A stretch of DNA of 54,630 bases, from NCBI RefSeq assembly GCF_014323405.1, contig NZ_JACRWE010000012.1, positions 1-54,630 of the forward strand, written 5' to 3'. Positions 1 through 7,720 of this stretch are shown piece by piece. Each line of letters starts with the position of its first letter. The first letter of the stretch is position 1. This DNA comes from Romboutsia faecis (lineage in GTDB: Bacteria > Bacillota > Clostridia > Peptostreptococcales > Peptostreptococcaceae). The position numbers and the translations under genes are program-made. Below the pieces are notes generated by a model. That model made no database searches and had not been told where the DNA came from. It saw only the letters and a program-made list of their open reading frames with translations.

Positions 1-24
1 TTACAAAAAGGAGAGAATTGAAAT

Positions 25-1800
25 ATGGCAATTAAACACAGAAAAAGACTAGGAGAAGGAATAATAGTAAACGAACCTAAAACACTAGATAAAGAAGTAA
101 TACATGAGTCAGTAGAAAGCAGCTCATGTGAATTTAATCAAGAAATAGAAGCAGTAAAGGAAGACATGGATGAAAAAGTAGAACAAAATGAATATGAAAC
201 TAAAAACTACTGTAGTGACGGGCAATATCTATATGATAAGCTAAGAAGTCTAAAGGTTGGCAGACATATATGGGCTAAAGAAAATCATTATAACATAGAT
301 GATAAAACAGAAAAAATTCTGCTAGAATTCAGAACAGTAAGAAAAATGGAAACAGAATTACTTGACCGACATGACTGTTTAATGGAACGTAATCTAATGA
401 AGCTCCAAAATAGAGGTGTAGATATAGTAAAAAGTAATGGAAGACATATAGTGGAATGCATAAGAGAATGTGAAGACTCTATTATTAAGAGATATATTCA
501 TTCCAAGTTAGGATTCATGGAGTATGAAGGAAATATAATATACAAACTACATGAAGCAATAGGGATAAATTCAACATATGTAGGTACATATGATATTAAA
601 CCACAAGGATCATATGATGAATACATTAAAATGATACAAAATCATGTCGTAGGTAATGTAGAATTAGAATTCGCATTATCAAGTGGAGTATCATCAATCC
701 TTTTAGGATATATAGGTGAAGACTTAGGGTTAGATTCTAATATAATACACCTTGTTGGAAATTCAACTACTGGAAAATCAACAGCTTTAAAATTAGCTAT
801 ATCATGCTTTGGTTATCCAGGTTCTAATGGAGGTCTATATGGAACTTATAATGGAACAAATAATGCATTAATAAAAAAACTAGGAGGTTTAAAAGGAGTA
901 CCATATGCTTTAGATGAGATATCTATGTCGGATAATAATAACTTTACTAGATTTGTATATAGTTTAGCTAATGGAGCTGACAAAGAACGTTTAAACAAAG
1001 ACTCTGAACTAATGGAAAAGGAATCTTGGTTGACAACAATACTTTCAAATGGTGAAAAGTCTATAACTAGATCTTCTAATAATAATGCAGGTCTACAAGT
1101 TAGAGTAATAGAAGCAGAAAACTTTACTTGGACTAAAAGTCCAGAACATGCAGAAGCTATAAATCATGTTATTTTAAATAACTATGGTCATCTAGCAATA
1201 GAATTTGCACAGTATTTATTAGATAAAAATAGAAATGAAGTAATTAGAAATTATAAGCAAGAGAAAATCAATCTATACGATGAACTTCGCAAAAGAAATG
1301 TCTATGATGATATGTCAATGAGAAGATGTAGTAAGTTTGCAATTATCATACAAACGGCATATATCATCGAAGAGTTATTAGATATAGAATTAGATATAGA
1401 AGGGATAGTAGACATGATAGTTAGCATAGAAAGAGAATCAATAAAGTATAGAAACTTCCACAAAGTAGTAATGGACTTCATAAAACAGTATGTAGATAGG
1501 TATAGAAACAAGTTTGATGGAAAATCAAAATCTAACTCACAAGAGATATTAGGAAAAATTACAGACAAGGAAGACTATACAGAACTTCAAATGGAGCAAC
1601 TTTCTTTTGAACTAATGATAAAAGAAGGTGGATATGAGGATAGAAAGATAGTTCTAAAAGAACTAAAAAAAGCGGGATTTCTAGACTGTGAAAAAGATAG
1701 ATTAACTAGATCTAGAAAAAATAGTGTAGGAGTTAATACCGAGTATATAGTAATAAAATTACCTAAAGAAAAAGAAATAAAAGAAGAAAATAACAACTAA
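25..1800 (+). CDS. DUF927-type element ATPase (helicase/primase-like)
   Basis: This 591-aa protein has a P-loop, GNSTTGKST, at about residues 245-253 and a likely Walker B segment, ALDEIS, at 295-300. The downstream stretch, with GADKERLNKDSE and a TTILSNGE motif, resembles the DUF927 family, whose members are found on phages, plasmids and integrative elements and are thought to act in element replication as helicase-like ATPases. The first 200 residues are charged and not recognised. The start ATG follows an aaaggag ribosome binding site. It sits upstream of a broken small gene and a broken serine recombinase, so it belongs to the same integrated element. The reading frame is intact although its neighbours are not. 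Its exact role cannot be read from the sequence. Confidence 0.72.
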   Translation: MAIKHRKRLGEGIIVNEPKTLDKEVIHESVESSSCEFNQEIEAVKEDMDEKVEQNEYETKNYCSDGQYLYDKLRSLKVGRHIWAKENHYNIDDKTEKILLEFRTVRKMETELLDRHDCLMERNLMKLQNRGVDIVKSNGRHIVECIRECEDSIIKRYIHSKLGFMEYEGNIIYKLHEAIGINSTYVGTYDIKPQGSYDEYIKMIQNHVVGNVELEFALSSGVSSILLGYIGEDLGLDSNIIHLVGNSTTGKSTALKLAISCFGYPGSNGGLYGTYNGTNNALIKKLGGLKGVPYALDEISMSDNNNFTRFVYSLANGADKERLNKDSELMEKESWLTTILSNGEKSITRSSNNNAGLQVRVIEAENFTWTKSPEHAEAINHVILNNYGHLAIEFAQYLLDKNRNEVIRNYKQEKINLYDELRKRNVYDDMSMRRCSKFAIIIQTAYIIEELLDIELDIEGIVDMIVSIERESIKYRNFHKVVMDFIKQYVDRYRNKFDGKSKSNSQEILGKITDKEDYTELQMEQLSFELMIKEGGYEDRKIVLKELKKAGFLDCEKDRLTRSRKNSVGVNTEYIVIKLPKEKEIKEENNN

Positions 1801-1819
1801 TAATCTAGTAGTAATAATA

Positions 1820-1851
1820 TTGGAGTTAAGCCTTTTTAGACTTAATTCCAA
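1820..1851 (+). promoter_or_regulatory. Hairpin after the DUF927 gene
   Basis: The arms TTGGAGTTAAG (1820-1830) and CTTAATTCCAA (1841-1851) pair over 11 bp with one G-U. No T-run follows, so this is not a standard terminator. It may be an attenuation or RNA-stability element between element genes. Confidence 0.4.
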
Positions 1852-1890
1852 CATGGAATAAACTCAATAATAATTAGGAGGAGACAAAGA

Positions 1891-2118
1891 ATGAACTACA
1901 ATGAACTAGAATTTTTAAACTAGGAATATGAACTAATTGAAAATGAAATGCTTGAATTATTAGCAAATGATGAAATCGGATATTTTAACTACTTAAGGTT
2001 AAATTCATATACATTAAGATTATTAGACTTAATAGTTAAAGACATAGAAGCATGTAATGAAGAAGAATTTATATAAGTTATACAAGAAGTAGTAAGTAGT
2101 CTAAATTTAGTTAAATAA
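1891..2118 (+). pseudogene. Small element gene broken by two in-frame stops
   Basis: An ATG at 1891 follows a strong taggagga ribosome binding site. The frame reads MNYNELEFLN, then TAG (1921-1923), then EYELIENEMLELLANDEIGY and on for about 50 codons, then TAA (2074-2076), then 13 more codons to TAA at 2116-2118. The composition is continuous across both stops, which fits a single ~75-aa gene that acquired two nonsense mutations. The family is not recognised. It is probably a small accessory protein of the element. An internal ATG at 1948 could still give a 42-aa product ending at 2076. Confidence 0.6.
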
Positions 2119-2162
2119 ACATAATCAAAAATATATATTATAAATTAGATGTTGGAGGAAAA

Positions 2163-2279
2163 ATGGAGGGTATTAGTTTAGAACAAATTAAGGCACAAGA
2201 AATAGTAGAAATACTAAGTGATATAATTCAAAAATCTATAATTCAAAGTAAAAACAAAGGAGATAATGAACATGAGTAA
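2163..2279 (+). CDS. Small 38-aa element protein
   Basis: This ORF starts MEGISLEQIKAQEIVEILSD and has a near-perfect ribosome binding site (ttggagga) 5 nt upstream. It ends at 2279 and overlaps the recombinase ATG at 2272 by 8 nt, an arrangement that suggests translational coupling. Small ORFs of this type often precede large serine recombinases in Firmicutes elements, but this one matches no family I can name. The function is unknown. The frame is intact. Confidence 0.5.
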   Translation: MEGISLEQIKAQEIVEILSDIIQKSIIQSKNKGDNEHE

Positions 2280-2303
2280 AAGAGTAGCAATCTACTGTAG
2301 GGT

Positions 2304-2684
2304 AAAATAGCCCCGTACTTGGAGAAATCCATGTAGGACACAACCTTAAAACCAGTAACTCCTAAAGCCTTACAACTACAACATAGAATGAAAGATGTCT
2401 TTGTGAATGTGAGGAAACTCAGAAACAATAGTAAGGATGGCATATGGTGAGAACCTAAGTGCTATAAGCAATGGATGTTTGGTCGCCAAGATCCGAATAG
2501 GATAAGGTCAAACGACTATCTCGAAAGAGAGTACATTACAAGTTTGTGGTAATGGAAATGGGTTGCCCTTAACACATAATGGTGAAGGTGAAGAAATAGT
2601 CTAGACACGTTCTGAAAGGAAGTGGTCATAAAGCTATAAGCTAAATGACTTCTATAGAGTAGCGTCTATAGGAAAATAACTCGT
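2304..2684 (+). ncRNA. ORF-less group I intron (IStron-like ribozyme)
   Basis: A 381-nt insertion splits the recombinase and contains stops in the reading frame. It looks like a group I intron. The upstream exon TGTAGGGT pairs with an internal guide GCCCCGTA across the loop AAAATA to make P1, with a U-G pair at the splice site. GACTAT (2514-2519) pairs with ATAGTC (2596-2601) as P7, and the latter lies in AAGAAATAGTCT, close to the conserved S element. At the 3' end, CTATAGA (2652-2658) and TCTATAG (2665-2671) form a terminal hairpin as in IS605-type ends. The family, IStrons, joins a group I intron to an IS605 transposon. No transposase or TnpB is present here, so it would be a non-autonomous form. 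GTA is repeated at both ends, so the boundaries are uncertain by up to 3 nt. Confidence 0.78.
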
Positions 2685-4145
2685 ATCAACGGTAGAGCAG
2701 GCAGAAGAAGGATATAGTATTGACGAACAAAGAAGAAGGAACATAGAATACTGTGAAAAAGAAGGTCATGAAGTTTTCAAAGTCTATGAAGATAGGGGGA
2801 TAAGTGGTAAAAATATTTCAGGTCGACCAGGTCTTAAAGATCTTTTGCAAGATGCTAATGCTGGTAAATTTGACTTAGTAATAGTTTGGAAACTAAATAG
2901 AATAAGTAGAAAACTAATAGACATACTTAACATAGTAGATACATTAGACAAAAATAAGATAGCATTTCGTTCTCTAACAGAAAGCTTTGAAACAGAAACT
3001 CCAGCAGGAAAGCTACAACTTAACATCATGGGAGCAATAGGGGAATTTGAGAGAGGTACTATAGCTGAGAATGTGAAAATGGGGATGATGGCACGAGCTA
3101 AGGAAGGTAAGTGGAATGGTGGCAAGGTGCTTGGATACGACATAGTAGAAATACCAAGTGAAGGAAAGAGGAGAAAAGAAACTAAAATAGAGTAAATCAA
3201 GAAGGTCATAGAAGTAAGAAAGGTAATCCATTTGCAACAGCTACAATAAAAGAGATACTAAAAAATCCAGTATACATTGGTAAGATAAGATACAATTTAA
3301 GACAAGACTGGAATGAAAAAAGAAGAAAGAATATAAATCCAAATCCAATACTTGTAGAGGGAGAACATGAAGCAATAATAGATAATGAAACATGGGAAAA
3401 GGTACAAATAATCTTAAAGGATAGAAGTAAAACTCACAATAGAGTATACGATAGTGAATTTCCTTTAACTGGTTTACTAAAATGCCCTGTATGTGGAGCG
3501 TCAATGACTATAAGTAGATCCTATCATAAGAGAAAAGATGGAACTAAAAAGATAGCCGAGTACTATGTCTGTGGTAATTGGAAGAACAAAGGTACAGCAG
3601 TATGTAACTCAAATTCGATAAGAGCAGAAGTTGCAGATGAAGTAGTAATAAATAAGTTAGTAGATACAGTAAATAATGAGCTATTACTAAAGAAAGTAAT
3701 AAGTAATATAAATCAGAATAGATCTAGTAAGTTAAAACCAAAACTAGATGAAATGAATGTAGTTAGTAAGGAAATAGATAGGCTAAGTAGCAAGAAAAAT
3801 TCAAGCATAGAGCTTTTTGAAGATGGAATTTTAACTAAAAATGAGTTATCTCAAAGGATTAAAAAGCTAAATGAAGAAATAGATACATTAAAGTTTAGAT
3901 TAGATGAACTAAAACAAGATGTAATGTTAGCAGAGGGAGGACCAGTACCATTTGAGTTAGTAAGTCAAGTGATGAATAAGTTTGGAGAGATATTCAAAGA
4001 GAGTAGTACAAGACAACAAAGGAAGCAGTTACTAAATTTACTTGTTTCAAAGATAACTATAGATAAATCAAGGAATATAGATAGCATAGAACTACAAATA
4101 AGTGAAGATGTAATAACATACTTAATGAAGGAAGAGTCATCAAAA

Positions 4146-4171
4146 AAAGATGGCTCTTCCTTTTTTCATGC
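4146..4171 (+). terminator. Terminator-like hairpin at the recombinase 3' end
   Basis: The sequence aaaaaagatggctcttccttttttc has a short AAGA/TCTT-type stem and ends in TTTTTT. It overlaps the last codons of the broken recombinase. It is weak but in the right place to separate it from the cargo gene. Confidence 0.35.
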
Positions 4172-4242
4172 TTCTGTGCTTAATTGTACTTGCTTAAAAT
4201 TTGTAATATAATAGATAAAACACTATAAAGAGGTGGAATAAA

Positions 4243-5022
4243 ATGGCTAATAAAATGATAGAATTTTTGATTGAATCAGGAGCAGAGTTAACAGGAAGTA
4301 GTGTAGGAGCAATAATTGGAGGATCTGTTGCAGGTCCAGGTGGAGCGGTAGCTGGTATTGTTGGTGGAAAAGCTGTAGAGATGGCATTTTCAAAATTAGG
4401 ATCAGAAATACAATCCAGGGTACTATCTAAAAGAGAAAATAAAAAAATAGGAGCAACAGCAACATATGCATTAAGTAAAATAAAAGAAAACATAGAAAAA
4501 GGAAAACAACTTAGAGATGATGACTTTTTCGAAGAAGATTTTACTGGAAGGTCTAAAGCAGATGAAATAATGGAAGGTGTAATGTTCTCAGCACAAAGAG
4601 AGCATGAAGAGAATAAGCTTAAGTACTATGGTAATTTAGTTGCTAACATAGCATTTGATAAAACTGTATCAAGAGAGCAAGCAAATCAGCTAATCTCAAT
4701 AGCTCAAAAACTATCGTATAGACAGATAAAACTATTAAATTTGTATGCTATAAATCAACAAATACCAAAGATACTATTAAAAAATGAAGACTATTCTAAA
4801 AATGGAATAAGCGGATATAAGTTAATATCTATTCTGCAAGATACATTAGAACTATACCATATTGGTATTGTTGGAGGAAGTGGAAGTGTGATATTAGAGA
4901 TGGCATACATAAATCCTTCTGAGATAAAGGTACAGGGGATGGGAGCATTATTATACAATCTTATGGAACTTTCAGCAATGCCATATACAGAGCTAGAGGA
5001 ATTGATAAGTATGTTAAGATAA
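4243..5022 (+). CDS. Hypothetical cargo protein with N-terminal glycine zipper
   Basis: This 259-aa protein has its own aaagaggtgg ribosome binding site. Residues 12-48 are rich in small residues in GxxxG spacing (SVGAIIGGSVAGPGGAVAGI), the pattern of a glycine zipper that packs in or against membranes. A charged helical stretch follows (about 60-120). A central segment around YYGNLVANIAFDKTVSREQA and LSYRQIKLLNLY resembles a region I have seen in uncharacterised bacterial proteins, and the C-terminus ends in a leucine-rich helix. I do not recognise a named family. It lies between the recombinase and the element's apparent right side, so it is likely cargo. A membrane-acting effector, for instance in anti-phage defence, is a guess from the glycine zipper alone. 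Confidence 0.6.
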   Translation: MANKMIEFLIESGAELTGSSVGAIIGGSVAGPGGAVAGIVGGKAVEMAFSKLGSEIQSRVLSKRENKKIGATATYALSKIKENIEKGKQLRDDDFFEEDFTGRSKADEIMEGVMFSAQREHEENKLKYYGNLVANIAFDKTVSREQANQLISIAQKLSYRQIKLLNLYAINQQIPKILLKNEDYSKNGISGYKLISILQDTLELYHIGIVGGSGSVILEMAYINPSEIKVQGMGALLYNLMELSAMPYTELEELISMLR

Positions 5023-5032
5023 GAGAATAAAA

Positions 5033-5070
5033 AATGACCTCCCTTGGAGGTGTAACGGAGAACTGTATCA
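5033..5070 (+). mobile_element. Remnant resembling an IS605-type end (copy 1)
   Basis: A short hairpin ACCTCC/GGAGGT is followed by tgtaacggagaactgtatca. A near-identical string (18 of 20 nt, gtgtaatggagaaccgtatc) occurs at 7555-7574, also after a small hairpin. Hairpin plus a conserved tail is what the right ends of IS200/IS605-type elements and their guide RNAs look like. No transposase is nearby, so this would be a relic. The family assignment is an inference. Confidence 0.4.
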
Positions 5071-5086
5071 TAAATAAATTAAGTTT

Positions 5087-5123
5087 ATAGTCCTAACTAT
5101 TTAAGCTATTTAGTTAGGACTAT
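5087..5123. terminator. Bidirectional terminator-like hairpin
   Basis: The arms ATAGTCCTAACTA (5087-5099) and TAGTTAGGACTAT (5111-5123) are perfectly complementary over 13 bp with an 11-nt loop. It lies between the cargo gene (+) and the MerR gene (-), so it can end both. The T-runs are poor. Confidence 0.6.
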
Positions 5124-5178
5124 ATTTAAATATAATGTATTTTATTTGCATATATTGCGAAGATAAATTACGAGAGTA

Positions 5179-5994
5179 TTAAATATCTTCTACCATAACT
5201 TCAATCTTTACACAGTAGTATTTTTCATCTTTAGTAGTAAGTTCATTTAGAGGATATTCCTCATATGCATCACTACAAACGCGTAGATTATTTTCTTTAG
5301 TAAATGCAAATAATTTTTCGTAAAAATCAGCAGATTCTCCATAAGCACATCTACCATAGAATACTACATATTTACCTTCTGGCTTATATGAACTTTGATA
5401 ATCTTTCATTTTAAAATAGTAGTGCTTTACTAATAAAGATCTATCAGATTCAAAGTTTTGTATATTAATAATAGCACCACTTGGATAACCTATTACATTA
5501 ATTTCACTTTCAGTAGCGAAATTATAAAATGAAATAATGGAATCATTTATATAATCATTTGTAGGATTATTAGTAACTATAGGGCTTAGAAAGATAGGCT
5601 CTTTCTTTTTATACTCAATATTTATACTGTTTTCTTTATATTTAACAGCATCCTTTGTCATATCAACATATAATTGCATGATTTCAATAATACGAGTAAG
5701 TTTTTTTATTTTCATTAAAATATGTTCCCTTTGTGTGTCAAACAAAGAGAATAGTTGCTGAGGAGTACGGGTATCTATATATTTCTTAATTTCGTCTATA
5801 CTAATGCCAATTTCTCTAAGAGAAATGATTAAATAAGATGTAGTAAGTTGATTTCTAGTATAATAACGATAACCATTTTCACCACGATGTTCTGGAGAGA
5901 ACAATCCAATTTGATCATAGTATCTTAAGGTTTGACTCTTAATACCAGTAATATTGGAAAATTCTTTTATTGTCATATAATATCTATCTTTCAT
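5179..5994 (-). CDS. MerR-family regulator with GyrI-like effector domain (BmrR/BltR type)
   Basis: The 271-aa protein begins MKDRYYMTIKEFSNITGIKS and continues with QTLRYYDQIGLFSP and GYRYYTRNQL, the MerR winged-helix signature, in residues 1-75. A dimerisation helix spans about 80-120. The C-terminal part, from about 125 to the end, with SGAIIN and EYPLNE motifs, resembles a GyrI-like small-molecule binding domain, as in multidrug-sensing BmrR. I chose the ATG at 5994 because GGAGG lies 5 nt upstream; a TTG 12 nt earlier sits inside that ribosome binding site. It is divergent from a promoter with a 19-bp spacer at 6022-6052, which it probably twists into active form when a drug binds. Its targets would be the pentapeptide relic and the acetyltransferase-like gene to the right. 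Confidence 0.85.
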   Translation of the reverse strand: MKDRYYMTIKEFSNITGIKSQTLRYYDQIGLFSPEHRGENGYRYYTRNQLTTSYLIISLREIGISIDEIKKYIDTRTPQQLFSLFDTQREHILMKIKKLTRIIEIMQLYVDMTKDAVKYKENSINIEYKKKEPIFLSPIVTNNPTNDYINDSIISFYNFATESEINVIGYPSGAIINIQNFESDRSLLVKHYYFKMKDYQSSYKPEGKYVVFYGRCAYGESADFYEKLFAFTKENNLRVCSDAYEEYPLNELTTKDEKYYCVKIEVMVEDI

Positions 5995-6021
5995 AATAAC
6001 CTCCAAACTTTAAACTAACCA

Positions 6022-6052
6022 TTGACCTTAAAGTAACTTTAAGGTTTATAAT
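6022..6052 (+). promoter_or_regulatory. MerR-type promoter and operator
   Basis: TTGACC (6022-6027) and TATAAT (6047-6052) are 19 bp apart, the over-long spacer of MerR-activated promoters. A perfect palindrome with 10-nt arms ACCTTAAAGT and ACTTTAAGGT (6025-6045, one central base) fills the spacer. It reads rightward, away from the MerR gene at 5179-5994. Confidence 0.8.
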
Positions 6053-6167
6053 ATCACTGAAGATAAATTTTTGCAAAACTATTTATATAACAAAGGTAAA
6101 TCATTAATTATAAAAAAGTATTATCATAAATATTTATAATTAATTTTAAAATGAGAAAATTAAAGAG

Positions 6168-6678
6168 TTGAAGTTTAGAAATGAAATTATAAGTAATAGG
6201 GAATATGTTGGTTGTGAATTTTATAACTGCAATTTTATAGATGTGGAAATTAATAATTGTACAATGAATAATTTTATATTTAAATTTTCCACTATGAAGA
6301 ATGCAATACTACATGAATCAGAATTTATAAGTATCAATTAAAATACTTCAATTGGTGATTCCTTTAGCGTAGGACCAATAAAGTTAGAAAATGTTTCTTT
6401 AAATATAATAACTTTATATCAATGAGGTTAAATAGAGTTAATTTTTCTGGTTCAAAATTTCAAGAAAGTATTTTGAAGAGTATGACTTAATAGATGCAAA
6501 TTTTAAACATATATGTTTTGAATATACACAATTTACTCAATGTAATATGACAAGGTCAGATTTTAGAGGAACATATGGATATATTATTGATATTCAAAGT
6601 AACAAGTTGAAGAAGGCAAAGTTTTCATTTCTTGAGGTAAGAAATTTGTTAATTTCAATAGATATAGTTATAGACTAA
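6168..6678 (+). pseudogene. Qnr-like pentapeptide-repeat protein, broken
   Basis: Fragments in successive frames read as pentapeptide repeats. The first, from TTG 6168, gives LKFRNEIISNREYVGCEFYN and CNFIDVEINNCTMNNFIF before a TAA at 6339. Later pieces give RVNFSGSKFQES and ANFKHICFEYTQFTQCNMTR, then SDFRGTYGYIIDIQSNKLKK and AKFSFLEV, ending at TAA 6676-6678. The order of motifs and the FRGTxGYxID...KAKFS ending match Qnr/McbG-type proteins, which mimic DNA and protect gyrase from quinolones. At least one nonsense mutation and two frameshifts destroy the gene, and it is shorter than the usual ~215 codons. It is the first gene after the MerR-type promoter. The N-terminal ATG seems lost. Confidence 0.72.
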
Positions 6679-6771
6679 TATATGCTATTCGAATCAATAA
6701 GTAACATGAACAAATATACCTGTCTACTTTTTATAGATGATTATATAGATTTTAATTTGGAGGGTTATAAT

Positions 6772-7407
6772 ATGAAATCATACAAAATAATAGATATGAA
6801 AGAATTTGATAGAGCAGACTATTTTCAATACTTTACTAGTGTAGGCAATACTATTGAATTTACAATAAAAATAGATGTAACAACTGCTGTGCAAAAATGC
6901 AAGCAAGAATCAATTAGTTTTCATGCGTATACACTGTTTAAAATATATAAAGTAATGAATTCAATTCAAAACTTTCGATATGATATTGTTGATGGAAATG
7001 TTGTTGAATGGGAAAAAATTATTCCAACATTCACTAGTTTCAACGAAAAAAGTAAACTATTTTTTACGTTGTGTGAAGAACCAGTGGAAAGTTATCTTGA
7101 ATTTGATAAGCAATATAAAAATATAACTACAAAATATTCTGATTCAAACGCAATTGTTCCGCAAATGGATTTACCACTCAATGTATTCAATGTTTCTTGT
7201 ATACCTTGGATGCATTTTGAACATTTTTCTTCCAATTCAAAAACACAGGAAAATCAAATTACTAAGATGATTACCTTTGGTAAATATGAAGAAATCAATT
7301 CAAAACTAATGATGCCAATTACAATACAAATCTCACACGCAATTGCAGATGGTTATCATGTATCGATGTTTTTTAAAAACTTACAGGATGAAATGAATCA
7401 AAAATAG
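6772..7407 (+). CDS. Chloramphenicol acetyltransferase-like protein
   Basis: This 211-aa protein has the type A chloramphenicol acetyltransferase size (about 215) and layout. The C-terminal segment ISHAIADGYHVSMFF (residues 187-201) matches the HHxxxDG active site, with catalytic His189 and Asp193 present, although the first His of the usual HH pair is Ser. DYFQYFTS near residue 17 and SFHAYTLFKIYKVMN near 50 also fit. Start: ATG 6772 has ggaggg 8 nt upstream; an upstream in-frame ATG at 6682 has no ribosome binding site and lies beside the Qnr relic. The family acetylates chloramphenicol or related hydroxyl acceptors with acetyl-CoA. Whether this enzyme acts on chloramphenicol is not certain. 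It is probably co-transcribed from the 6022 promoter. Confidence 0.8.
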   Translation: MKSYKIIDMKEFDRADYFQYFTSVGNTIEFTIKIDVTTAVQKCKQESISFHAYTLFKIYKVMNSIQNFRYDIVDGNVVEWEKIIPTFTSFNEKSKLFFTLCEEPVESYLEFDKQYKNITTKYSDSNAIVPQMDLPLNVFNVSCIPWMHFEHFSSNSKTQENQITKMITFGKYEEINSKLMMPITIQISHAIADGYHVSMFFKNLQDEMNQK

Positions 7408-7535
7408 TGTTTCTGTTTTATGCTGAAAAATACTTTTTAAAATTTTTAAAAATACTGGAAACATTTGAAGAAATAATAAAAATTTTCTTTAAAGAGAAAA
7501 AACAAGGATATAAGCAACACATTATGGCCTAAGTG

Positions 7536-7574
7536 CACCTTTAGATGTGTAATGGAGAACCGTATCTCAAGTAA
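7536..7574 (+). mobile_element. Remnant resembling an IS605-type end (copy 2)
   Basis: A weak hairpin (CACC...GTG) is followed by gtgtaatggagaaccgtatc, matching the tail at 5050-5069 in 18 of 20 positions. It lies in a 313-nt gap between two convergent genes, with no ORF. The gap otherwise holds the terminator at 7650-7689. Confidence 0.4.
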
Positions 7575-7649
7575 AGGAGTGTACATAGCAATATCGATAA
7601 TTAAGACGTTTTATAAGTAAAATGTTGATTAAATGCTAAAGCCAAAGAT

Positions 7650-7689
7650 TAAACCCTAGTCAATCAAATAATATATTGCCTAGGGTTTA
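7650..7689. terminator. Terminator for the nitroreductase gene
   Basis: The arms TAAACCCTAG (7650-7659) and CTAGGGTTTA (7680-7689) pair perfectly with a 20-nt loop. It lies just beyond the stop of the leftward nitroreductase gene and can also end the acetyltransferase transcript. Confidence 0.6.
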
Positions 7690-7720
7690 GTATTTATACA
7701 TAATTTAAAAAATTTTAAAA

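Larger units (their letters stand above)
2272..4181 (+). pseudogene. Large serine recombinase, interrupted by an intron and a frameshifting deletion
   Basis: The frame begins MSKRVAIYCRV at 2272, with aaaggag upstream. It resumes STVEQAEEGYSIDEQ at 2686 after a 381-nt insertion, giving the serine recombinase signature YCRVSTxxQ, whose Ser is catalytic. The catalytic domain then runs through EDRGISGKN, DLVIVWKLNRISR and GAIGEFERG to RKETKIE at 3195. There the frame shifts. The next frame continues NQEGHRSKKGNPFATATIKE, NPVYIGKIRY and the zinc ribbon CPVCG...YYVCGNWKNKG...C, then a coiled coil, to about 4181. Roughly 30 residues normally found at the junction are missing, so a deletion caused the frameshift. 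Splicing of the intron alone could not restore the protein. The family (Tn4451 TnpX-like) excises and integrates elements. The exact 3' end is approximate. Confidence 0.85.

Noticed and set aside
1921..1923. Possible recoding of TAG as an amino acid in the small element gene
   Set aside because: No other gene in the window needs a recoded TAG, and many genes here use TAG as a normal stop. A nonsense mutation is simpler.
6682..6771. Extra 30 residues at the N-terminus of the acetyltransferase
   Set aside because: The region lacks a ribosome binding site and is not part of the family fold. A strong site precedes the ATG at 6772.
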